Assembly (NCBI GenBank): GCA_964404165.1
Contig: CAYOIZ010000008.1
Location: 1 to 64,000 of the forward strand
Direction: 5' to 3'
Source: DASYLJ01 sp964404165
GTDB lineage: Bacteria > Desulfobacterota > Binatia > DP-6
DNA length: 64,000 nucleotides
Shown here in pieces: positions 16,301-23,226 of this stretch. A model generated the notes under the pieces. The model saw only the letters and a list, made by a program, of their open reading frames with translations, was not told where the DNA came from and made no database searches. Numbering within the stretch: the stretch's first letter is position 1; each line of letters opens with the position of its first letter. The translations under genes were made by a program, and so were the position numbers.

Positions 16301-18200
16301 CGACGACGTCGGTGTCGATGGCGGCCGTGGCGAACGACGCCTGCGCATCGACCGCGCCGAGCGTCAGTCCGCCGAGCGCCACGATCAGCGCGTCGACATT
16401 GGGGGATCCGAGGCCGACGTGCGCGAAGTCGCTGCCGAGGTCGGCGGCGTCGTTGAAGGCGCGCGTGCCCGCGAGCGGATAGATCTCCTCGTTCAGGAAA
16501 CCGACGTTGCGGCCGATGGCCTCGTTGATGAGCGCGGTGTAGGCGGCGAGCAATGGTGCGGTGTAGCTGGTGCCGCCGTAGATGGCGCCGGTGGGACAGC
16601 CCCCCGCGCTCGCCTGGCAGATCATGACACCGCCGGCCGGATCGGCGCTGGCCACGAGATCGGGAACCGACCGCATGGCGGACGGGTTGAAGCCGTTCTG
16701 GTACGCGGGACGTGCAAAGAAGCGGCTCGTGCCGAAGCCACCCTGACCGGTGGGCGGGACCGACGCGCTGCCGTCCCACCACGTCTCGGACGCGCGCACG
16801 CGCCCCCCGCCGGCCGTCACGGACGAACCACCGACCGCCGTCGCCGTCGGCGCGCTCGCCGGCACCGCCACCGTGTTCGGGCTGCCGTTTAGACACGTGC
16901 TGCCGGAATCGCCCGAGGCGTTGAAGACGGAGACGGTCGACGCCGCGGCGCTCTGGAAGATGGCCTCGATGCCTTCGACGTCTGCACGCGACGTCTGGTC
17001 CTCGCAGTAGGCGAAGCTGTTGCTGATGACGGTGGCGCCGCCGTCGAGCGCGGCGTTGAAGAGTGCCTGGAAGCTGCCCTGGCCGGTGAAGGGCGCATGG
17101 AAGACCTTCACCTGCGCCCCGGGTGCGACCGTCATTGCGGTGGTGACGTCGAGCAGCAGTTCGTCCTGAGCGGTGCCCAGCGTGGCTCCGCCGTTCACCG
17201 GCACGAGGCTCAGGTTGTCGATGTACGTTGCTGGAAGTCCGACCAGTGCCAGGTAGTCGGCGACGTCGCTGGTGAGTAGGGTGTCGAAGCCGATGATGCC
17301 GACGGTCTGCCCCATGCCGGCGATCTGCGGAGCGATTCCCTTCGGGACGGTCGGTTTTTTGGGTGCGCCGCCCCCAGCGCTGGCGGGGTACGTGTCGGGG
17401 GGGCAGGACTCGCCAGGTCCGACGACCTTCATGAACGTGTAGTACTGGGTGTATCCAGCGAAGTTGAACACCGTCCAGATAGGGACGTTGTTCTCGGCCG
17501 ATGTTTTCGCGGCCGCCAGACACAGGTTGTACGGATTCGTGTCGCCGTTCGTGCATAGTGTGTAGCCGATGGGGGGAGAGATCGGCGCCACCAGGAGTGC
17601 ACAGATGAGCTTGTTGAAGCCGTAGTGTACCGCCTTCACCGGTCTCGGCTGCGCCAGATCGCTGAGCCCGGTGACGCTCACCACGTGCGACGCGAGCGCG
17701 CGCGGCAGCGCGGGATCGGTGGCATTGGCGCGGAAGGTGCGATCGCCCAGGCGATAGTCGGCGATGTCGAGGTGCAATGCGCGCTCGACGGCGGCGCGCG
17801 TCCCGCGGACCGTCAGCGTCAGCCGGTTCTCCGATCCCTGCACCAGCTCGAGGCCGCGCCCGGTGAGCCACCGCAGCAGCCCGTCGTAGGTGCGCGGCGA
17901 CGGTCCGAAGCGGTCGGCCAGCTCGCGCTGGCTCGTGAACCGACGGTACAGCGGCGACGACGCGTCGCGCACCGCGCGCAGGTGCTCGGCGAATCCCGCG
18001 GCGTCGTCGCGCCGGAGCACGAACGTCAGCGTGATTGGTTCGGTGCCGGCGTTCGGCGCTGCGGCGATGCGCGTGGCCTGGCCGAGGGCGGGGAGAACGT
18101 GATCCGGGAGCCGTTCCGCGTGGGCCCCCCTGGGGGGACCCACCATCGACCCGAGGGTGGCGGCGAGAAGGAACGCGAACCCGGACCAGCGAAATCCCAT
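13371..18200 (-). CDS. Secreted sedolisin (S53 peptidase) with Ig-like and C-terminal Cys modules
   Basis: A 1609-residue protein from ATG 18200, behind a good AGGAGATAAC ribosome-binding site; the frame stays open further upstream but antisense to the next gene. Order: signal peptide (1-28), pro-domain of kumamolisin type (about 45-185), then the S53 catalytic domain. The triad reads Glu347 and Asp351 (ELLLD, correct +4 spacing), oxyanion Asp431 (SGDSG) and nucleophile Ser545 (GGTSYTAP). A FNDAADLGSDF segment near 582-592 fits the calcium site. Downstream are Big_1/invasin-like Ig domains (about 640-810), a propeller-like stretch, further Ig-like repeats, and a roughly 200-residue C-terminal module ending in ANQFGSGQ and VCLPA. 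Sedolisins are acid-tolerant endopeptidases. The size and tail suggest surface attachment. Confidence 0.9.
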   Translation of the reverse strand: MGFRWSGFAFLLAATLGSMVGPPRGAHAERLPDHVLPALGQATRIAAAPNAGTEPITLTFVLRRDDAAGFAEHLRAVRDASSPLYRRFTSQRELADRFGPSPRTYDGLLRWLTGRGLELVQGSENRLTLTVRGTRAAVERALHLDIADYRLGDRTFRANATDPALPRALASHVVSVTGLSDLAQPRPVKAVHYGFNKLICALLVAPISPPIGYTLCTNGDTNPYNLCLAAAKTSAENNVPIWTVFNFAGYTQYYTFMKVVGPGESCPPDTYPASAGGGAPKKPTVPKGIAPQIAGMGQTVGIIGFDTLLTSDVADYLALVGLPATYIDNLSLVPVNGGATLGTAQDELLLDVTTAMTVAPGAQVKVFHAPFTGQGSFQALFNAALDGGATVISNSFAYCEDQTSRADVEGIEAIFQSAAASTVSVFNASGDSGSTCLNGSPNTVAVPASAPTATAVGGSSVTAGGGRVRASETWWDGSASVPPTGQGGFGTSRFFARPAYQNGFNPSAMRSVPDLVASADPAGGVMICQASAGGCPTGAIYGGTSYTAPLLAAYTALINEAIGRNVGFLNEEIYPLAGTRAFNDAADLGSDFAHVGLGSPNVDALIVALGGLTLGAVDAQASFATAAIDTDVVGGFQRRVEVPADGTSVGYVSVQVLDAARHVLPGQTVAISAPGTDAMITPASAVSDEYGIAVFSVTDLTAEDVEFTATVNGVELGNHPTLPFIVPPATGASIQASTNTVTADGIASATITVTLKDALNRGTAGKAVTLSQGLGHSRIATPSPAVTDANGEIVFTVTNLVNEVVTYTAVDVTDGNLPVPGNAQITFENGTGTACGNTVVLPVGQNGYVVNAFATGFLAQNFLYGNVNWGGCPGASNPAFQDESAFIAQFPDGGFYGFGLGGGAVSSANLLDTIGPTLGSPVFGKDGKLYATRGSTGGNFTTGVVVELDPATGAFVRNVAENLTCPGGLAVDPISGDLFFTGTCFDAGANDPLLHRIVDPGGPTPTMVTYADLGTSPNGQVTFTPNGTLYVATGYQSAVPPVVRVTGTNSATPGVVTPVTGVSTFFTLSIGELLPNGEPKSFLTLSKDTFDLTLIDVTTTPFTTTVLATDLGSGTTGPDGCQYIGSHDAVYKLTNANGGCSFLPTAPLPSLNLTPAEVTPDPARGTSREVTATFRYVDVPADTPIFFQVSGANPQVRMVRANAEGAAAFAYTAVNTGKDVITATATVAGTALTSNPATITWADGPHVTLLTLNLSPTQTRPSQPVNVTASLADVSVEPPAPLAGQPVTLAAGGVECSGTTDASGTVTCSLTLPSPGTSLLTAAFPGADALLPSSDAVGFTVVSSTAPLGAFMLHQAKTTKKTPALPKFGPVTLGAGAFDVQKVTALGVPAAIDDAGLRDPTTHLLSYAVKPAKGGPKIGKQTSRVAGACTNASVTTSKPTNLLVPTAKGLTQAADPLVPDAYNVDHFLCAKVKGKVALAAHAQVDVTDQLQSGRYDLRKLTLVCSPVAKSGSPTAKSGPTKGQPFPITPATVRNPNALLLCYDAKLATKTYAQNGCGAANPKDKGTKINPKQPKPAAYKGIYTANQFGSGQVDTKKPTTVCLPAILGPQ

Positions 18201-18286
18201 GTTATCTCCTGAGCTGCGCCGGCGGGCGCGGATCGCAGAAGATACTCGGATGCGATGACGCTTCAAGTCAACGAGAATCGTCGCGA

Positions 18287-19060
18287 TCAGCGTCCTTTCC
18301 ACTTCGGTGCACGCTTCTCGACGAACGCCGCCAGGCCCTCGCCGAAGTCCTCGGTGCCGAACATCTTGCCGATGCCATCGCCCGACATGGTCCAGCCGAC
18401 CTCGTCGGGCTGGTCGGTCGATTCGAGCATGATTCGCCGCGATTCGCGGACCGCGAGGGGGGCGTTCTCGGCGACCTTGGCCGCCAGCTGCTTCGCGGCC
18501 GCGAGCGCTTCGCCCTCCTCGCACAGCACGTTCACCCAGCCGAAGTGGTGGGCGCGCTCGGCGGGGAAGTCGAGCCGTCCGGTGAGGGCCAGCTCCATGG
18601 CGATGTTGCGGGGCAGCTTGCGGGGAAGGCGGAAGAGCCCGCCGGCGGCCGCCACCAGGTTCCGCTTCACCTCGGGAATGCCGAAGACGGCCGTCTTCGA
18701 GGCCACGACGAGGTCGCACGCCAGCACCAGCTCGGTGCCCCCGGCGAGCGCCGGGCCGTCGACGGCGGCGATGATGGGCTTGGTGCGCTCGCGTCGGACG
18801 AAGCCGCCGAAGCCGCCGCGCGCGGTCATCATGCCGCCCGGGTCGACACTCATCTGCTTGAGATCGGCGCCGGCGCAAAAGATGTGGCCCTTCGCGGTGC
18901 GGGCGCCGGTCAGGATGCCCACCCAGACCTCGTCGTCGGCCTCGAGCTTGTCGACGGCCTCCTCGAGTCCGGTGGCGACGGCGGTGTTGACGGCGTTACG
19001 GGCGTCCGGGCGATTGATGGTGATGACGGCGACGTTGCCGTCCTTGTGGTAGTCGATCAT
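18287..19060 (-). CDS. Enoyl-CoA hydratase/isomerase
   Basis: A 257-residue crotonase from ATG 19060, the normal length for the family. It has ITINRPDARNAVN at the N-terminus, the first oxyanion segment FCAGADLKQM (about residues 61-70) and the second, AAVDGPALAGGTELVLACD (about residues 97-115), then FGIPEVKRNL, where the Glu corresponds to one catalytic acid. The terminal segment has the EGLAAFVEKRAPKWKGR ending common in short-chain enoyl-CoA hydratases. It is divergent from the DUF1993 gene. A role in acyl-CoA beta-oxidation is likely but the substrate is unknown. Confidence 0.92.
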   Translation of the reverse strand: MIDYHKDGNVAVITINRPDARNAVNTAVATGLEEAVDKLEADDEVWVGILTGARTAKGHIFCAGADLKQMSVDPGGMMTARGGFGGFVRRERTKPIIAAVDGPALAGGTELVLACDLVVASKTAVFGIPEVKRNLVAAAGGLFRLPRKLPRNIAMELALTGRLDFPAERAHHFGWVNVLCEEGEALAAAKQLAAKVAENAPLAVRESRRIMLESTDQPDEVGWTMSGDGIGKMFGTEDFGEGLAAFVEKRAPKWKGR

Positions 19061-19145
19061 CCGACGGGTGTACGACCGAACCCGATCTGCGTCCAGCGGA
19101 GCGCTCGGTCTTGCGTCCACCGCCATGGCGGCTACGGTGCCCGCC

Positions 19146-19655
19146 ATGCATGCCGCCACGACGATCTCGCAGTTCTCGAAGATGCTCGACAACCTCGACC
19201 ACTGGCTGGTGAAGGCCACGGTGTTCGCGGAGGAGAAGAAGGTGTCGCCCGACGTCCTCGCGCAGTCGCGCCTCGCGATCGACCAGTACGAGCTGGTGCG
19301 CCAGGTGCAGTCGGCGTGCGACTCCGCCAAGTTCGCCGCTGCCTACCTGGCCGGCCAGCAGCCGCCGGCGCACGCCGACACCGAGAAGACGGTCGACGAG
19401 CTGCGGACACGCATCCGCACCTGCCGGGCGTATCTCGCCAGCATCGACGCGTCGGCGTTCGCGGGTGCCGCGGAGCGCCGCGTGTCGCCGAACTGGATGC
19501 AGGGCAAGTGGGCCCGCGGCGACGAGTACCTGACGGAGTTCGCCGTCCCGAACTTCTACTTCCACGTCACGATGGCCTACGCGATCCTGCGCCACAACGG
19601 CGTCGCGATCGGCAAGATGGACTACATCGGCTCGATCCCGATGCACGACGCCTGA
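19146..19655 (+). CDS. DUF1993 family protein
   Basis: A 169-residue helical protein. The ATG at 19146 gives an N-terminus (HAATTISQFSKMLDNLDHWL) matching the family; an earlier in-frame ATG at 19068 would overlap the divergent crotonase promoter region. Landmarks are SRLAIDQYELVRQVQSACDSAKF and the C-terminal YLTEFAVPNFYFHVTMAYAILRHNGV, both typical of DUF1993, a four-helix fold related to DinB-like proteins. Function is not established. A cytochrome P450 gene begins 12 bp downstream on the same strand, so the two may be co-transcribed. Confidence 0.82.
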   Translation: MHAATTISQFSKMLDNLDHWLVKATVFAEEKKVSPDVLAQSRLAIDQYELVRQVQSACDSAKFAAAYLAGQQPPAHADTEKTVDELRTRIRTCRAYLASIDASAFAGAAERRVSPNWMQGKWARGDEYLTEFAVPNFYFHVTMAYAILRHNGVAIGKMDYIGSIPMHDA

Positions 19656-19667
19656 CCGGCGTCGCCG

Positions 19668-20984
19668 ATGCCGTTCGCCGCGCTGCCCGCCGTCGAACCC
19701 ATGACGCCGCGCGCTGCCGGCGCGGTGCCGTGGGTTCGCGCGGGTCGCCGGTTGCTGGCGAATCCCACCGCGTTCTTCGCCGACACCCGCCGCCGGCTCG
19801 GCGACACCTACGTCGTCGACGCCTTCGGCTTCCGGCTCTTCTGTGTCTTCTCGCCGATGGGCGTGCGCGCGCTGTATGCGCTGCCCGAGCGCGAGGCCAG
19901 CTTCGGCCGCGCGACCTGGGAGCTGCTCAGCCTGAAGCTGCCGCCCGAGCTGTTCGCGGGCCGTCGCGTGACGCCGCACAAGCTGTTCGCGAGCGACGAC
20001 GTCGAGCGCTATCTCCGCACGCTGGACGATGCCGTGTCGGTCGAGTTGGACCTGCTCGGTGACGCGGGTCGATTCGAGGTGTTCGCCGAGATGCGGCGAC
20101 TCGGCCATCGCCTCGGCTTCGCCTCGTGGCTCGGACGCGAGGCGGCGCAGCCGCGCTGGCTCGATCGTCTGATCCCCCTCTTCGACCGCATCGACAGTGC
20201 CGACGCGTTCGTGCGTCCGTCGGGCGCGTTCGTGACCGCCGCGACGCGGTTCCGGCGCGAACGGCAGGCGCTGCGGGCGATCGAGGCGACGGTGCGCGAG
20301 CTGTGGGAGGAGCGGCAGCGCGCCGGCGTGATGGCGGGCGACTTCCTCGAGCAGATCCACGCCGCGTACGCCGACGTCCCGCCGGCGGAACGCCACGCCG
20401 GCGTGGCGCGCGACGTCGTGATGCTGCATCTCGGCTCGCAGTCGAACCTCTACGCGGCACTCGCCTGGACGTTCGTCAACGTGGTGCTGCGCCCGGAGCT
20501 GGTCGAACGTGTGCGCGCCGGCGACGACGCACTGCTCGAGCGCAGCGCGAGCGAGTCGATCCGCCTGGCGCAGCGCTCGATCACGCTGCGGTCCGTCCTG
20601 ACGCCGCTCACGATCACGCTCGAGGGCGGCAGCCACGCCCTGGCGCCGGGCGTGCTCCTCGCCACCATGCTGTCGGTCACCAACACGACGGCGGCTCCCG
20701 GCCTCGACGCCTTCGATCCGGCGCATTACGAGGGACGCCGGCTCGCGGGCGACGTGGCGGTCGCGGCACGTGAGCTGGTCAGCACCTTCGGCCATGGGGT
20801 GCACGCGTGTCCGGCGCAGCGATTCGCGGTGTCGGCGATCCGCGTCGCGGTGGGGCGCCTGCTCGACCGCTTCGACGTCGCACCCGCGTTCGCGACGGCA
20901 ACCGCGCGGCCACAGCAGCTCGGTGCCGTGGCGCGCGCGGCGCAACCGTGTGTGGTCGGCTATCGGCGGCGCGTCACGGCGTGA
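19668..20984 (+). CDS. Cytochrome P450 with unusual heme and I-helix motifs
   Basis: A 438-residue P450 of normal length with no membrane anchor. The K-helix ExxR is ESIR (296-299) and the heme-ligand loop is FGHGVHACPAQRFA with Cys381. Two departures stand out: the residue two after the heme Cys is Ala instead of the usual Gly, and the I-helix lacks the AGxxT motif, reading HLGSQSNLYAAL, so the oxygen-activating Thr is missing. This recalls P450s that rearrange peroxides or use an Asn in that place. Redox partners are not encoded nearby. The 3' end overlaps the convergent Cys-rich gene by 11 bp. Confidence 0.9.
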   Translation: MPFAALPAVEPMTPRAAGAVPWVRAGRRLLANPTAFFADTRRRLGDTYVVDAFGFRLFCVFSPMGVRALYALPEREASFGRATWELLSLKLPPELFAGRRVTPHKLFASDDVERYLRTLDDAVSVELDLLGDAGRFEVFAEMRRLGHRLGFASWLGREAAQPRWLDRLIPLFDRIDSADAFVRPSGAFVTAATRFRRERQALRAIEATVRELWEERQRAGVMAGDFLEQIHAAYADVPPAERHAGVARDVVMLHLGSQSNLYAALAWTFVNVVLRPELVERVRAGDDALLERSASESIRLAQRSITLRSVLTPLTITLEGGSHALAPGVLLATMLSVTNTTAAPGLDAFDPAHYEGRRLAGDVAVAARELVSTFGHGVHACPAQRFAVSAIRVAVGRLLDRFDVAPAFATATARPQQLGAVARAAQPCVVGYRRRVTA

Positions 20985-22299
20985 GGAACGCGCCGTTCGG
21001 CGAGCCCGTCTTCGATTTGAACTGCGTCGCCGTGTTGGCGGTGGCGGTCTGGTGCTCCGACTGCCAGCACGCGCCGTTCGCCGCCTGCAGCTGCACCAGC
21101 ACCGGCGACGACAGGTCGAGCGGCAGCGGCGGCAGCACGACGCCGTTCCCCTTCGCCTTGACGAGGATCTTCGTCTTGCCGGCGACGCCGGCCTTCAGGA
21201 CGGCCACCCGCACGGCGCCCGTCTTGCTCTTGAACTTGTAGCCGCTCGACGTGGCGGTCCATCCCGCGCCGGACGGGATCGTCAGACCGAGGAGGGCGTG
21301 GTCGTACGCGACGCCGGTCGACTTGTCGTAGACGCAGAGCGTGTAGTCGGTGGTGGCGTTGGGCGCCCCGAAGTCGGCGACGGTGGTGGCGCCGCCCGGG
21401 GCGAACTTCCATTTCGCCTGATCGGAGGCCGTGAACGGCGCGTTCTTCAGCTGCAGCTGCGCCTTCGGGAGGGTGGGCCGCACGCACGACGTGGCGACGA
21501 GCCCGGCGGCCGAACAGCCGGAGTCCGGGTCGCACGCCATGCAGGGGCCGCAGTCGAGGTCGCCCGCAGCGACGCAGGTGCCGGTGGCGTTGCAGGCGTC
21601 GTCCGGCGTGCACGGGTTGCCGTCGTCGCAGGCGGTGCCGGTCGGGAGGAAGGCGCCGTGGCACGAGCCGCCGCCGCAGGTGTCGCCCGAGGTGCAGGCG
21701 AGACCGTCGTCACACGCCGCGGTGTTGTTGGGATGCGTGCAGCTGCCGCCGGCGTCGCAGACGTCGCTGGTGCAGGCGTTCGTGTCCGCCGTGCAGGCCG
21801 CGCCCGGGGCGGCGAGCTGACAGCTGGCGCTGCAGCAGTCGCCGTTGGTCCAGTTGCCGTCGTCGCAGGTCTCGCCGGCGTCGAACGTCTCGTTGCCGCA
21901 GCGGCTGCCGACCACCGAGCCGGCGAGCGGCACGACGCCGTCGCTGCAGGTGAGGAAGCCCGAGAAGCTGTAGCTGTTCTGCGCCGCGAGCCCGGTGATC
22001 GACAGCGTCGGACAGACGATCGGCACGCTGCCCGAGACCGAGAACAGCCCCGTGAGCGTGCTGATGGTCCCGGTGAAGGGCAGCGGCGGCAGGATGCTGC
22101 AGGTGGCGGTGCCTTCCAGCGCCCCACCGGTCTGGGTGAACTCGAAGGTGCACGGCAGCGTCGCGTCGGGCACGAGCGGGGTGGTCAACTCGGTGCGGAA
22201 CGTGCCGGTCAGGTTGACGGCGGCGTTCGCCGGCGCGGAGCCGAAGAAGAGCACGGTCACGAGGAGTCCGATCGCGGTCGTCACGCGAGGTGGGCGCAT
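20974..22299 (-). CDS. Secreted Cys-rich DUF4215-type protein with shared C-terminal module
   Basis: A 441-residue exported protein. ATG at 22299 gives a good signal peptide (cleavage near APANAA); an ATG six codons earlier is also possible. Residues about 28-130 form a lipocalin-like beta domain similar to that in the secreted protein at 27715-28368. Residues 134-270 are Cys-rich repeats of the CGNETFDAGETCDDGNW and CDDGNPCTPDDAC type, common in eukaryote-like adhesive or calcium-binding modules. Residues about 278-431 are a module (KWKF...DFGAP...YTLCVYD...GYKFKSK...CW...TQFKSK) also found in the sulfatase and the delta-60-repeat protein here. A surface or extracellular structural role is likely. 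Confidence 0.8.
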   Translation of the reverse strand: MRPPRVTTAIGLLVTVLFFGSAPANAAVNLTGTFRTELTTPLVPDATLPCTFEFTQTGGALEGTATCSILPPLPFTGTISTLTGLFSVSGSVPIVCPTLSITGLAAQNSYSFSGFLTCSDGVVPLAGSVVGSRCGNETFDAGETCDDGNWTNGDCCSASCQLAAPGAACTADTNACTSDVCDAGGSCTHPNNTAACDDGLACTSGDTCGGGSCHGAFLPTGTACDDGNPCTPDDACNATGTCVAAGDLDCGPCMACDPDSGCSAAGLVATSCVRPTLPKAQLQLKNAPFTASDQAKWKFAPGGATTVADFGAPNATTDYTLCVYDKSTGVAYDHALLGLTIPSGAGWTATSSGYKFKSKTGAVRVAVLKAGVAGKTKILVKAKGNGVVLPPLPLDLSSPVLVQLQAANGACWQSEHQTATANTATQFKSKTGSPNGAFLTP

Positions 22300-22389
22300 G
22301 GCGGAGGCGTACCGCATCGAGTGGCCCGAGCGCCAACGAAATCATTGCCAGCGTGGCATCGTGCGGGGAAAGCAGGTTTGATCGCGCCC

Positions 22390-23226
22390 ATGGCAGAAAC
22401 GCAGCGGCCGGTCGCGCTCGTGACGGGGGCGAACACCGGCATCGGACGGGCCACCGCCCTGGCGCTGGCGAAGCGCGGCATGCACGTGGTCGTCGCCTGC
22501 CGGAGCGAGGAGAAGGGGCGCGCGGCGGTCGCGGACATCCGGCGCGAGGCGTCGTCCGACGCGGTCGAGCTCCTGGCACTCGATCTCGGCTCGCTGGCGT
22601 CGGTACGGCGCGCGGCGGCGGCGTTCCTCGCGCGCGGGCTCCCGCTGCCGCTCCTCGTCAACAATGCCGGCGTCGCCGGGCAGCGCGGCGCCACCGCCGA
22701 CGGCTTCGAGCTGCACTTCGGCACCAACCACCTCGGACACTTCCTCCTGACGCAGCTGCTGCTCGAGCGCATCACGGCGTCCGCCCCGGCGCGCATCGTC
22801 AACGTCGCCAGCAAGGCGCACTTCGATGCGAAGGCGATCGACTGGGAGGGGCTGCAGGGCTCGACGCGCAGCTTCACCGGCCTGCCGGAGTACGCGGTCT
22901 CGAAGCTCGCCAACATCCTCTTCACGAAGGAGCTGGCGCGCCGGCTCGCAGGCACCGGGGTGACGGTGTACGCGGTCCATCCGGGCGTGGTCGCCTCGGA
23001 CGCGTGGCGGCGGATCCCGTGGCCCATCCGACCGCTCGTCACACGCAACATGCTCTCGAACGAGGACGGCGCCCTGACGACGCTGCACTGCGCGACGTCG
23101 GAGGCGGCGGCAGACGAGACGGGCCTCTACTACGACCACGCGCAGGTGCGGGAGCCGTTGCCGATGGCGAACGACGCGGCACTGGCGCGCGAGCTGTGGG
23201 AGCGCAGTGAGCGCTGGGTGGCGTGA
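22390..23226 (+). CDS. Short-chain dehydrogenase/reductase (retinol-dehydrogenase-like)
   Basis: A 278-residue SDR from ATG 22390. The Rossmann motif TGANTGIG (about residues 13-20), the NNAG segment (about residues 93-96), and the catalytic Ser with YAVSK (Tyr-x-x-x-Lys) near residue 176 are all present, followed by VHPGVV. The NADP preference is suggested by the CRSEEK after the second strand. Length and the ending TGLYYDH...ARELWERSE match retinol-dehydrogenase-like or light-dependent-reductase-like SDRs acting on hydrophobic alcohols or ketones. The last 97 bp overlap a convergent gene. Confidence 0.9.
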   Translation: MAETQRPVALVTGANTGIGRATALALAKRGMHVVVACRSEEKGRAAVADIRREASSDAVELLALDLGSLASVRRAAAAFLARGLPLPLLVNNAGVAGQRGATADGFELHFGTNHLGHFLLTQLLLERITASAPARIVNVASKAHFDAKAIDWEGLQGSTRSFTGLPEYAVSKLANILFTKELARRLAGTGVTVYAVHPGVVASDAWRRIPWPIRPLVTRNMLSNEDGALTTLHCATSEAAADETGLYYDHAQVREPLPMANDAALARELWERSERWVA

